Shown piece by piece: positions 1 through 5,718 of a stretch of DNA of 7,072 nt. Under the pieces are notes generated by a model. That model was not told the DNA's origin and did not search any database. It was given only the letters and a program-made list of their open reading frames with translations. Positions within the stretch are counted from its first letter, which is position 1. The number at the start of each line of letters is the position of its first letter. The position numbers and the translations under genes are program-made. Source of the DNA: an uncultured Bacilli bacterium (lineage in GTDB: Bacteria > Bacillota_I > Bacilli_A > RF39 > UBA660); NCBI GenBank assembly GCA_947624075.1, contig CANQIM010000064.1, positions 1 to 7,072 on the forward strand, written 5' to 3'.

Positions 1-77
1 GCAGAATAACCTATACTAAAAAGAAAGATTACCCCAATTATAGAAAATATTAAAATATTATTAAGTTTCTTATTCAT
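1..77 (-). CDS. N-terminus of an exported or membrane-anchored protein (partial, runs off the left edge)
   Basis: Reading the minus strand from the ATG at 77-75 gives 25 intact codons before the window edge. The peptide begins MNKKLNN and continues as an almost unbroken hydrophobic stretch (about residues 8-22), ending FSIGYS and a partial alanine codon. This is the layout of a Sec signal peptide or an N-terminal membrane anchor: short lysine-containing n-region, hydrophobic core, small polar residues after it. An AGAGAG-like ribosome binding site lies about 6-11 nt upstream of the ATG. No lipobox cysteine is reached. The gene is divergent from the XRE regulator at 210-458 and shares its repeat-rich upstream region, so it may be that regulator's target (inference). 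The rest of the protein is outside the window, so no function can be given. Confidence 0.5.
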   Translation of the reverse strand, partial: MNKKLNNILIFSIIGVIFLFSIGYS

Positions 78-101
78 TTTGATTCTCTCTTCTACTTTTA
101 C

Positions 102-134
102 TTTAAATATAATCCAATATGGATTATATTTAAA
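102..134. repeat. Perfect 15-bp inverted repeat with 3-nt centre
   Basis: The left arm TTTAAATATAATCCA (102-116) is exactly complementary to the right arm TGGATTATATTTAAA (120-134), with ATA between them. There is no T-run after either arm that would make it a clear intrinsic terminator, and it sits upstream of both divergent genes. A dyad operator for a dimeric regulator is therefore the better reading. A role as a 5'-leader hairpin for the minus-strand gene cannot be excluded. Confidence 0.7.
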
Positions 135-159
135 AATAGTATAAGACAAAATGGATTAT

Positions 160-190
160 ATGTCAATAGTACAAAACGGATTGTTATAAA
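160..190 (+). promoter_or_regulatory. Candidate extended -10 promoter of the XRE regulator gene
   Basis: TATAAA at 185-190 is preceded by TG at 182-183, giving the TGnTATAAA form of an extended -10. The best -35-like hexamer is ATGTCA at 160-165 (4 of 6 matches to TTGACA), but its spacer is 19 bp, so the extended -10 probably carries most of the activity. Transcription would start near 197, leaving a leader of only about 12 nt that is mostly the ribosome binding site AGGAGG (199-204). The degenerate half-site at 177-187 overlaps this -10, which would suit autorepression. Confidence 0.45.
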
Positions 191-209
191 ATTCATACAG
201 GAGGTAAGT

Positions 210-458
210 ATGAATCGATTAAAAGAAATAAGAGAAGATAACGATTTATTACAAAAGGATATTGCAAAGATAATAAATGTAACTCAAACATGTTACTCAA
301 AATATGAAAAAGAAGACAGAGATATTCCAACAGAAACTTTAAAAAAACTAGCATCATTTTACAAAACAAGTATTGATTACTTACTATATAGAACTGATGA
401 AAGAAAGCCATATCCAAAATCAATAGTAAAAGAAGAAAAAAATAAAAACCAAGATTAA
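210..458 (+). CDS. XRE/Cro-C1 family helix-turn-helix transcriptional regulator
   Basis: This 82-residue protein is a single HTH_3-type DNA-binding domain with a short charged tail. Residues 1-60 fit the family: helix 1 (NRLKEIREDND), helix 2 (QKDIAKIINV, about 15-24), recognition helix (TQTCYSKYEKE, about 25-35), then DIPTETLKKLASFYKTSIDYLL with the usual 'L..LA..Y.tS.DYLL' ending. The last 20 or so residues are rich in lysine and glutamate and hold no second domain, so no ligand-binding or protease part is present. AGGAGG at 199-204, 5 nt before the ATG, fixes the start. It is the only complete plus-strand gene here and converges on miaA. The half-sites upstream suggest it represses itself and possibly the divergent exported-protein gene. 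Phage or toxin-antitoxin origin is possible for such small regulators, but no partner is visible. Confidence 0.88.
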   Translation: MNRLKEIREDNDLLQKDIAKIINVTQTCYSKYEKEDRDIPTETLKKLASFYKTSIDYLLYRTDERKPYPKSIVKEEKNKNQD

Positions 459-484
459 AAAAATAATACTTGATTTTTATTTTT
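438..484. terminator. AT-rich hairpin between convergent genes, probable bidirectional terminator
   Basis: The left arm AAAAATAAAAACCAAG (438-453) pairs with CTTGATTTTTATTTTT (469-484) at 15 of 16 positions; the one mismatch is C449 with A473. The loop is 15 nt. Each strand ends in a T-rich tract, as expected for a terminator working both ways between the convergent XRE gene and miaA. The left arm lies inside the last codons of the regulator, whose TAA (456-458) falls in the loop. Only four GC pairs would form, so the hairpin is weak for an intrinsic terminator. Confidence 0.45.
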
Positions 485-502
485 ATTGTATATTTAAAAT
501 CT

Positions 503-1384
503 TCAATCTTTTTCTTTTATAAAAGTCATAACTTCAGAAATTGTTTTAGAAAAATCAGTAAAGTTAGCATTAAACCAATTAGTATTAAATTGATTATTGA
601 AAAAGGTATACTGTCTTTTTGCATAATGCCTAGAGTCTTTCTTTATTTGTTCTTTTACTTCATCTAAGAATGCCTCATTGGAAAAATACTTTGTGAATTC
701 CTTATAACCAATGGCACTATTTAACACCCTAGAATTAGCATAATCATCCTTTAAGGCTTCTACTTCATCTAGTAGTCCTTCTTTAAACATTTCTTCTACC
801 CTCTTATTTATTCTTTCATATAAATAAGTTCTATCTGTTGTAAGACCAATCACAATATGAGGGTATAATGCTTTATCTTTATTATTAGATGTTTCAACAT
901 GATTTTCTAATTTATTTAAAAGTCTTACTAATCTTTGACGATTGTTTTGATGAGGTAATTCAATATTTTTATCTAAGCTTTTAATTTTTTCAAGTATTTC
1001 TTCATTAGACAATTCATTATATGTATTAACTGATTCGTCTTTAGAAAAATCATAATCATATAAAGCAGCTTTTATATAAAGACCAGTTCCGCCAACAATG
1101 ATAATTCTTTTATTTCGTTTGGTTATTTGTTCTATTAATTGTCGAACATCTTGCTGGTAATTAAAAACTGAATAATATTCAGTAGGAAGACAAATATCAA
1201 CTAAATGATGGGGTGCTATACTTTGCTCATCTTTAGTCGGTTTAGCACTACCAATATTTAGCTTTTTATAAATACTTACGGAATCACCATTTATTATTTC
1301 AGCATCTAATTGTTTAGCTAATTCAATACTTAGTTTTGTCTTACCAACACCTGTTGGGCCAACAATTACAATAATATTTTGCAT
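503..1384 (-). CDS. miaA: tRNA dimethylallyltransferase MiaA
   Basis: MiaA transfers the dimethylallyl group from DMAPP to N6 of A37 in tRNAs that read UNN codons, the first step toward ms2i6A. The 293-residue length is normal for the family. Visible motifs are the P-loop GPTGVGKT (9-16), INGDS with Asp34 at the position of the family general base, NIGSAKPT (43-50), HHLVDI (59-64), VGGTGLY (97-103), RQRLVRLLNKLE, AIGYKEF and the late KRQYTFF. In the usual GDSxQxY segment, Gln is replaced by Ser37, which is uncommon. AAAGGAG (1391-1397), 6 nt before the ATG, supports the start. It follows mutL by 15 nt, as in the widespread mutL-miaA arrangement, and is the last gene of the minus-strand block. 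It ends in TGA; an in-frame TAA follows three codons after it. Confidence 0.96.
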   Translation of the reverse strand: MQNIIVIVGPTGVGKTKLSIELAKQLDAEIINGDSVSIYKKLNIGSAKPTKDEQSIAPHHLVDICLPTEYYSVFNYQQDVRQLIEQITKRNKRIIIVGGTGLYIKAALYDYDFSKDESVNTYNELSNEEILEKIKSLDKNIELPHQNNRQRLVRLLNKLENHVETSNNKDKALYPHIVIGLTTDRTYLYERINKRVEEMFKEGLLDEVEALKDDYANSRVLNSAIGYKEFTKYFSNEAFLDEVKEQIKKDSRHYAKRQYTFFNNQFNTNWFNANFTDFSKTISEVMTFIKEKD

Positions 1385-1399
1385 ACAATACTCCTTTGT

Positions 1400-3208
1400 C
1401 TAATCAATACTTCTTTTAAATAATTTCTCTAAATCATATTTAGTATAAGTAATGATAGTTGGTCTGCCATGAGGGCATGTAAAAGGGTTTTCACATTTAC
1501 GAAGTTCATTTAATAAGAATAATTGATCATCATAAGAAATATAATCATTAGCTTTAATCGACATTCTGCAAGCCATAGTTGAAGCCATACGCCAAACAAA
1601 TTCATCAAAATTAAAGCCTTCTTTAGAAATAATTATGTCAATTACTTTACGAATGCACTCCTCAGCTACATCTTCTTTTATCCAACTAGGATGTGATCTA
1701 ATAATAACAGTATTTAAACCAAATTCTTCAACAGCAAAACCATATTCTTCAAGGATAGAAAAATTCTCTTTTAAAATAATAAATTCATTAGCTGGTAATT
1801 CTATTTTGATAGGTACTAATAAATCAATAATTAAAACTTTTTCTTTTAAGGCTTTAAGAACTTTTTCATAATTAATTCTCTCAGCTGCTGCATGTTGATC
1901 TATTATATACATACCATCTTCATTTTCAGCAATAATATAAGTTAAATAAACTATTCCCTTAGGAAACATTTCTTTAATACGATATTCTTCCTTTTCTTGA
2001 TGTCTATCTTCATCTTCTTCTTTTTCTTCAGCTAACGATACTTCTTTATCTATTTTTGCATTTGCATTATTATTATATTTAACTGGTTCTTCATTAACAG
2101 CAAAAGCAAGTTTTGCTTCTTCATACTTTGGTTTTTCATAAACCATCTTTTCAGAAGAATTTCTTATTTGCTCTTTTACTTCATTTATAGAACCTGTATC
2201 TCTAACAGAAGCATTAGGAATTAGATTTAGCATTTTTAATTTATCAGAAATTAGTTTTTCTATTAAACTTTTTAAAGTTTCCATCTTAGAAAACTTTATA
2301 TCCATTTTTGTAGGATGAATATTAATATCTACAAGGATAGGATCTACATCAATATTTAAAACGATAATAGGAAACTTATCTTTAGGAATATAAGTATGGT
2401 AACAATCTACAATTATCTTATTTAATTCATTATTCTTAATAACACGACCATTTACTAAGGTAGTTATTGAATTACGATTACTCTTAGTAACTTCAGGGTA
2501 TGAGATATAACCACTTATATAATAATCATCATTTTCACCACTAATAGCAGTCATTTTTTTTGTAACATCTACTCCATAAATTTCATAAATAACCTTTAAT
2601 AAGCCGCCACTGCCATCAGTACTTAATAATACTTTATCATTATTTTGTAAAGTAAACTTTATATTAGGATAAGAAAGAGCCATTTTATTTACGTAATCAA
2701 CTATATTAGCTAATTCGACATAAAGATTTTTTAAGTACTTTAGACGAACAGGAGTATTATAAAATAAATCTCTTACTATAATGGTTGTTCCTTTTTGTAG
2801 GTCACTTCTTTCAATTTTTTTATCTTTACCACCACTTAAACTTACTAATGTACCAACATTACCATCGGATGTTTTTAAAGTTACATTAGAAACAGAAGCA
2901 ATTGATGGTAAAGCTTCACCACGGAAACCCAATGAAGATATATAAAATAAATCATCTAAATTTTTCAACTTTGAAGTAGCATGACGCAAAAAAGCCATAG
3001 AAGCATCTTCTTCATCCATACCTATGCCATTATCAGTTACTTCTATTTCCTTCACACCTGAATCAATTAATCTTATACTTATTTCAGTACTTTTAGCATC
3101 AATGGAATTTTCAACTAATTCCTTTACCACATTCATTGTCTTTTCAACAACTTCACCAGCAGCAATTTTGTTAGCTAAAACTTCATCCATTACTTGTATT
3201 TTACTCAT
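1400..3208 (-). CDS. mutL: DNA mismatch repair protein MutL, endonuclease type
   Basis: MutL couples mismatch recognition by MutS to strand removal. The N-terminal GHKL ATPase is complete: NKIAAGEVVE (13-22), ELVENSIDA with Glu30 and Asn34, DNGIGM (59-64), RHATSK (75-80) and GFRGEAL (94-100). A hydrophilic, Glu/Lys-rich linker spans roughly 335-415. The C-terminal dimerisation domain has the nicking-endonuclease motif DQHAAAERINYE from Asp437 (DQHA(X)2E(X)4E), plus ACRMSIKA (546-553), CPHGRPT (578-584) and FKR (597-599). It is therefore the methyl-independent type, working without MutH. The segment matching the Bacillus clamp-binding QEMIVP reads IDLLVP (461-466), lacking the Gln. AAGGTGGT (3214-3221) overlaps the TAA of the upstream pilin gene, so translation is likely coupled. 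No mutS is adjacent in the window. At 602 residues the length is typical. Confidence 0.97.
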   Translation of the reverse strand: MSKIQVMDEVLANKIAAGEVVEKTMNVVKELVENSIDAKSTEISIRLIDSGVKEIEVTDNGIGMDEEDASMAFLRHATSKLKNLDDLFYISSLGFRGEALPSIASVSNVTLKTSDGNVGTLVSLSGGKDKKIERSDLQKGTTIIVRDLFYNTPVRLKYLKNLYVELANIVDYVNKMALSYPNIKFTLQNNDKVLLSTDGSGGLLKVIYEIYGVDVTKKMTAISGENDDYYISGYISYPEVTKSNRNSITTLVNGRVIKNNELNKIIVDCYHTYIPKDKFPIIVLNIDVDPILVDINIHPTKMDIKFSKMETLKSLIEKLISDKLKMLNLIPNASVRDTGSINEVKEQIRNSSEKMVYEKPKYEEAKLAFAVNEEPVKYNNNANAKIDKEVSLAEEKEEDEDRHQEKEEYRIKEMFPKGIVYLTYIIAENEDGMYIIDQHAAAERINYEKVLKALKEKVLIIDLLVPIKIELPANEFIILKENFSILEEYGFAVEEFGLNTVIIRSHPSWIKEDVAEECIRKVIDIIISKEGFNFDEFVWRMASTMACRMSIKANDYISYDDQLFLLNELRKCENPFTCPHGRPTIITYTKYDLEKLFKRSID

Positions 3209-3213
3209 TCTTT

Positions 3214-3221
3214 ACCACCTT
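3214..3221 (-). promoter_or_regulatory. mutL ribosome binding site overlapping the pilin stop codon
   Basis: On the minus strand the stop codon TAA of the pilin-like gene (3222-3220) shares bases with AAGGTGGT, which sits 5 nt before the mutL ATG. Ribosomes ending the pilin reading frame would be placed at the mutL start, tying the translation of the two genes. Confidence 0.7.
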
Positions 3222-3651
3222 AACATGAAAAATTTTCGCCAGTTGGAAACGTTTTTTCTAGTGTACCATCATAACCAGGACAATCTAAATCCACACGATA
3301 TAAAACAGAATCAACAGCTTCTTTTGTTGCACCTTTCTTTAACATAAATTGAACTTCACCAGAGCATCTAGTTTTAGTGGTAGGATCAATTGCAGGAGTC
3401 ATATATCCTTCTTCTACTAGTTTTTCTAAAGAAACAGATTTAGTTTCACAATCATACATGGTTGTTTCTAAATTATTTTCCAAAATATATGTTTCACAAC
3501 CACGACTTGCTGCTGTAAAGATACTATCATAAGCATCTTTTTTAGCTTTATCTAAATAGCTAGTAGCAGCACCAATCGCAACACCACTCATAATACCTAA
3601 AATAGCTATAACCGCTAACAATTCTACTAAAGAAAAACCTCTTTTATTCAT
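3220..3651 (-). CDS. Type IV pilin-like (prepilin) protein with class III leader
   Basis: The 143-residue product starts MNKRGFSLVELLAVIAILGI, a textbook prepilin leader: a 5-residue basic leader ending in Gly5, Phe6 as the residue after cleavage and methylation by a prepilin peptidase, and Glu10 (Glu5 of the mature form) for assembly. Residues 6-29 would be the membrane-spanning assembly helix, followed by the amphipathic YLDKAKKDAYDSIFTAA. The globular part has five cysteines (52, 68, 96, 124 and the last residue 143), enough for two disulfides with one left over; a late cysteine bounding a D-region loop is common in pilins. GGAGG (3659-3663) lies 7 nt before the ATG. No pilus ATPase, platform protein or peptidase is nearby, so it is an orphan subunit. 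A pilus, secretion or competence (ComG-like) role is possible; the subtype is not resolved. Confidence 0.85.
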   Translation of the reverse strand: MNKRGFSLVELLAVIAILGIMSGVAIGAATSYLDKAKKDAYDSIFTAASRGCETYILENNLETTMYDCETKSVSLEKLVEEGYMTPAIDPTTKTRCSGEVQFMLKKGATKEAVDSVLYRVDLDCPGYDGTLEKTFPTGENFSC

Positions 3652-3672
3652 CCTTATTCCTCCAATAATACC

Positions 3673-3701
3673 ATTATACTACAATTCTTTTAAATAGTTA
3701 A
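3673..3701 (-). promoter_or_regulatory. Candidate internal promoter for pilin-mutL-miaA
   Basis: On the minus strand a perfect TATAAT (3678-3673) begins directly after the uvrC stop codon TAG. Seventeen bases upstream is TTAACT (3701-3696), matching TTGACA at 4 of 6 positions. The start would fall near 3666, giving a leader of about 15 nt that contains GGAGG. In AT-rich DNA such matches arise by chance, but the ideal spacing and perfect -10 make this the best promoter candidate inside the block. Confidence 0.4.
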
Positions 3702-5439
3702 ATAAATTCTTAGCAACATCCATGGAAACAACTTCGGCTAATTCTTCAACACTTGCTTCCTTCATTTTCTTTAAAGAACCAAACTTTTTTAGTAATTCTT
3801 TACGTCTTACACTACCAATTCCAGGGACTAAATCTAAAACGCTAGCAAGAGCACCTTTCGCCTTTATATTACGATGATAACTAATAGCATATCTATGAAC
3901 TTCTTCCTGGATTCTTGTTAAGAAAAGGAATAAATTACTATCTTTACTTATCTCTAGTTTTTCTAAATTTTCATTGACAATATAGTTAGTACGGTGGTTT
4001 TTATCTTTAGCAAGACCAATTATATGAATATCTAAATGTAAGCTAGTTATTATTTCCTTTGCTACATTTACTTGTAATTCTCCTCCGTCCATAACAATTA
4101 AATCAGGTTTTTGTAAATTTTCCATTAAGACTTTATAATACCTACGATATAAAACTTCTCTCATCGCTGATAAATCATCTTTTACTTCACTACTAATTTT
4201 ATATTTACGATATTCATCTTTACAAGGCAAAAAGTCTTCAAAAACAACCATTCCACCAACGTAAAAAGTTCCAAATAAATGAGAGTTATCAAAAGACTCC
4301 ATACGAGATACTTTATCTACTTTTAATAAGCTTTTTAATTCTTCTAAAGCTTGATAGCGAATTTCATCATTTTTCTTTAGAGTTTCTTCTTGTAAATCGA
4401 TTTGTTCCTTAGCATTTTCTTTAGCTAAATCCATTAGATTTTTTAATTTACCTTTAAGTGGTTTTATTACTTTTACATTAAAATATTCGGCTAATAAGTT
4501 TTCATCTAATTCAACAGGAATATATAATTCTTTAGGTAAAAGACTTTTTTCATAAAACTTAATTAGATATTCAACTACTTCATCACTACCTTCTTCAATA
4601 GTTTGAATTATCTCATTATGACGACCAAATAAACGTCCTTCTCTTATAAAAAAGATTTCAATTGATAAATAATTTTTATCATAATAGTAATTTACTAAGT
4701 CAAAGTTATAATTCTTATTCAAATCAATTTTTTGTTTCTTTAAAGTAGTTTTAATATCTTCAAGCATATATTTAAATTCATTAGCTCTTTCATAATTTAA
4801 AGCTTCACTTGCTTTGTACATTTCTTCTTCTAATCTTTTGGTAACAATATCAGCATCACCCTTTAAAAAGGCAATGATTTCTTTTTTCATTTCATTTATT
4901 TTTTCTTGTGGTATTTTATTTGTACAATAACCAAGACATTCATTAATATGATAATATAGACAAGGTTCTTTCTTTAAATGTTCACACTTTCTTAAAGGAT
5001 ATAGCCGATTAATCATATTAACTGTTTTTCTAGCAGCAGAAGCATTGGGATAAGGTCCATAAAGATGATTTTTATTTTTCTTACGCTTTATATTACGTAC
5101 TATTTTTAAAGTAGGATATGTCTCATTAGTTAGTTCTATGTAAGGATAGCTTTTATCATCTTTAAGTAAAATATTATATTTAGGATCATATTTTTTAATT
5201 AAAGTTATTTCTAAAATTAGAGATTCTAATTCAGATGAGGTAACAATGTATTCAAAGTCATCTATATCTTCAACAAGTAAACGTGTTTTTCCTGTTACAG
5301 TACCAGTAAAATAACTTTTTAGACGATTCTTTAAATTTTTAGCTTTACCAACATAGATAATTACCCCATCTTTATTTTTCATTTGATAACTACCTGGTTT
5401 AGTTGGTACTAAAGCTAATTTTTCTTTAAAATCTTTCAT
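3679..5439 (-). CDS. uvrC: UvrABC excinuclease subunit C
   Basis: UvrC makes both incisions around a lesion during nucleotide excision repair, after UvrA and UvrB load. The N-terminal GIY-YIG domain (about 12-95) has GSY (16-18), IYVG with Tyr29, catalytic Arg39 in KNLKNRLKSYF, and the SSELESLILE glutamate near 77. A cysteine set at 152, 160, 168 and 172 fits the reported UvrC iron-sulfur site. A UVR motif (about 197-232) would bind UvrB. The RNase H-like 5' nuclease shows FDNSH (Asp384, His387), MDGG (Asp451) and EVHRYA (His515). A tandem HhH region occupies about 539-579. At 586 residues it is nearly full length for the family (around 600). AAGGAG (5446-5451), 6 nt upstream, confirms the start. 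The stop overlaps the promoter candidate for the next gene. No LexA-type GAACnnnnGTTC box was seen upstream. Confidence 0.97.
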   Translation of the reverse strand: MKDFKEKLALVPTKPGSYQMKNKDGVIIYVGKAKNLKNRLKSYFTGTVTGKTRLLVEDIDDFEYIVTSSELESLILEITLIKKYDPKYNILLKDDKSYPYIELTNETYPTLKIVRNIKRKKNKNHLYGPYPNASAARKTVNMINRLYPLRKCEHLKKEPCLYYHINECLGYCTNKIPQEKINEMKKEIIAFLKGDADIVTKRLEEEMYKASEALNYERANEFKYMLEDIKTTLKKQKIDLNKNYNFDLVNYYYDKNYLSIEIFFIREGRLFGRHNEIIQTIEEGSDEVVEYLIKFYEKSLLPKELYIPVELDENLLAEYFNVKVIKPLKGKLKNLMDLAKENAKEQIDLQEETLKKNDEIRYQALEELKSLLKVDKVSRMESFDNSHLFGTFYVGGMVVFEDFLPCKDEYRKYKISSEVKDDLSAMREVLYRRYYKVLMENLQKPDLIVMDGGELQVNVAKEIITSLHLDIHIIGLAKDKNHRTNYIVNENLEKLEISKDSNLFLFLTRIQEEVHRYAISYHRNIKAKGALASVLDLVPGIGSVRRKELLKKFGSLKKMKEASVEELAEVVSMDVAKNLFNYLKEL

Positions 5440-5457
5440 ACTTTTCTCCTTATAAGA

Positions 5458-5480
5458 AAAAATACCTTATTGGTATTTTT
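5458..5480 (-). terminator. Weak hairpin across the yneF stop codon, possible terminator or attenuator
   Basis: AAAAATACC (5458-5466) and GGTATTTTT (5472-5480) form a perfect 9-bp stem with a 5-nt loop that contains the yneF stop codon. In the transcribed direction the second arm runs into TTTTTTC, then the uvrC ribosome binding site. Only two GC pairs are present, so full termination is doubtful; partial attenuation or an mRNA 3'-end-stabilising role is possible. An 8-bp palindrome CTTATAAG (5449-5456) sits next to it and overlaps the uvrC Shine-Dalgarno. Confidence 0.3.
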
Positions 5481-5676
5481 CCATTGCTTTCATCATTTGA
5501 TTTATTTGTTTCTCATTAGGCTTTCTTCCCATTTGCATCATTAAAGCTTTAATCATGTCCCTATTAATTGGAGGATTTTTTTGAAAATATTTTTTCATAT
5601 AATGTCTAGCTCCAAAGAAACCAATAATTATTCCTATTATTAATCCAAATAAAACTCTTAATATATCCCATAACAT
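5467..5676 (-). CDS. yneF: YneF family (UPF0154) small membrane protein
   Basis: The 69-residue product has one N-terminal membrane segment (about 2-23, rich in Ile, Leu and Gly) followed by the highly conserved UPF0154 cytoplasmic tail: [16 protein letters not shown], then [13 protein letters not shown] and INQMMKAM. No biochemical function is established for the family. I place the start at the second ATG (5676): GGGAG at 5690-5686 is 9 nt upstream of it but directly abuts the first ATG (5685), which would leave no usable spacing. The chosen start also gives a length like that of known YneF proteins. It follows the SirA-like gene by 42 nt; transketolase, SirA and YneF are consecutive in Bacillus as well, which supports all three calls. 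Confidence 0.93.
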   Translation of the reverse strand: MLWDILRVLFGLIIGIIIGFFGARHYMKKYFQKNPPINRDMIKALMMQMGRKPNEKQINQMMKAMEKYQ

Positions 5677-5685
5677 GCTAATCAT

Positions 5686-5690
5686 CTCCC
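5686..5690 (-). promoter_or_regulatory. Ribosome binding site that decides the yneF start
   Basis: GGGAG on the minus strand touches the upstream ATG (5685) with no spacer but is 9 nt from the ATG at 5676, so the downstream codon is the better initiator. Confidence 0.6.
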
Positions 5691-5718
5691 TAGATATATT
5701 TTACCTAAAATTACTAAA

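Larger units (their letters stand above)
78..209. promoter_or_regulatory. Divergent intergenic control region with repeated half-sites
   Basis: This 132-nt gap separates the exported-protein start (minus) from the XRE regulator (plus). It carries four related half-sites: ATATAATCCA at 107-116 (inverted), TGGATTATAT at 120-129, TGGATTATAT at 152-161, and a degenerate CGGATTGTTAT at 177-187. The first two form the core of a longer perfect inverted repeat. The two exact direct copies are 32 bp apart, about three helical turns, so they would face the same side of the DNA. AATAGTA also recurs at 135-141 and 165-171. The likely role is operator DNA for the neighbouring XRE protein, which commonly regulates itself and a divergent gene; binding is inferred from arrangement only. 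Confidence 0.55.

Noticed and set aside
119..187. CRISPR array from the spaced repeats
   Set aside because: The repeats are only 10-11 bp, differ in spacing (32 and 25 bp), partly inverted and lie between divergent promoters; they fit operator half-sites, not CRISPR repeats.
193..423. Minus-strand open frame opposite the XRE regulator
   Set aside because: It is a Phe/Leu-rich antisense shadow of a well-supported regulator gene, with no matching ribosome binding site or recognisable domain.
503..505. Use of genetic code 4 (TGA as Trp), suggested by the Mollicutes-like composition and a TGA at the end of miaA
   Set aside because: Conserved tryptophans in MutL, YneF, MiaA and transketolase are TGG, no in-frame TGA interrupts any gene, and a TAA follows the miaA TGA after two codons, so TGA is best read as stop.
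470..667. Plus-strand open frame over the end of miaA
   Set aside because: It lies antisense to conserved MiaA sequence and begins inside the terminator-like hairpin; the composition is just the reverse of AT-rich coding DNA.
1635..1871. Plus-strand open frame within mutL
   Set aside because: It is antisense to the conserved MutL C-terminal domain and has no independent support.
3024..3347. Plus-strand open frame across the mutL-pilin junction
   Set aside because: It is antisense to two well-supported genes and crosses their junction; no start signal or domain.
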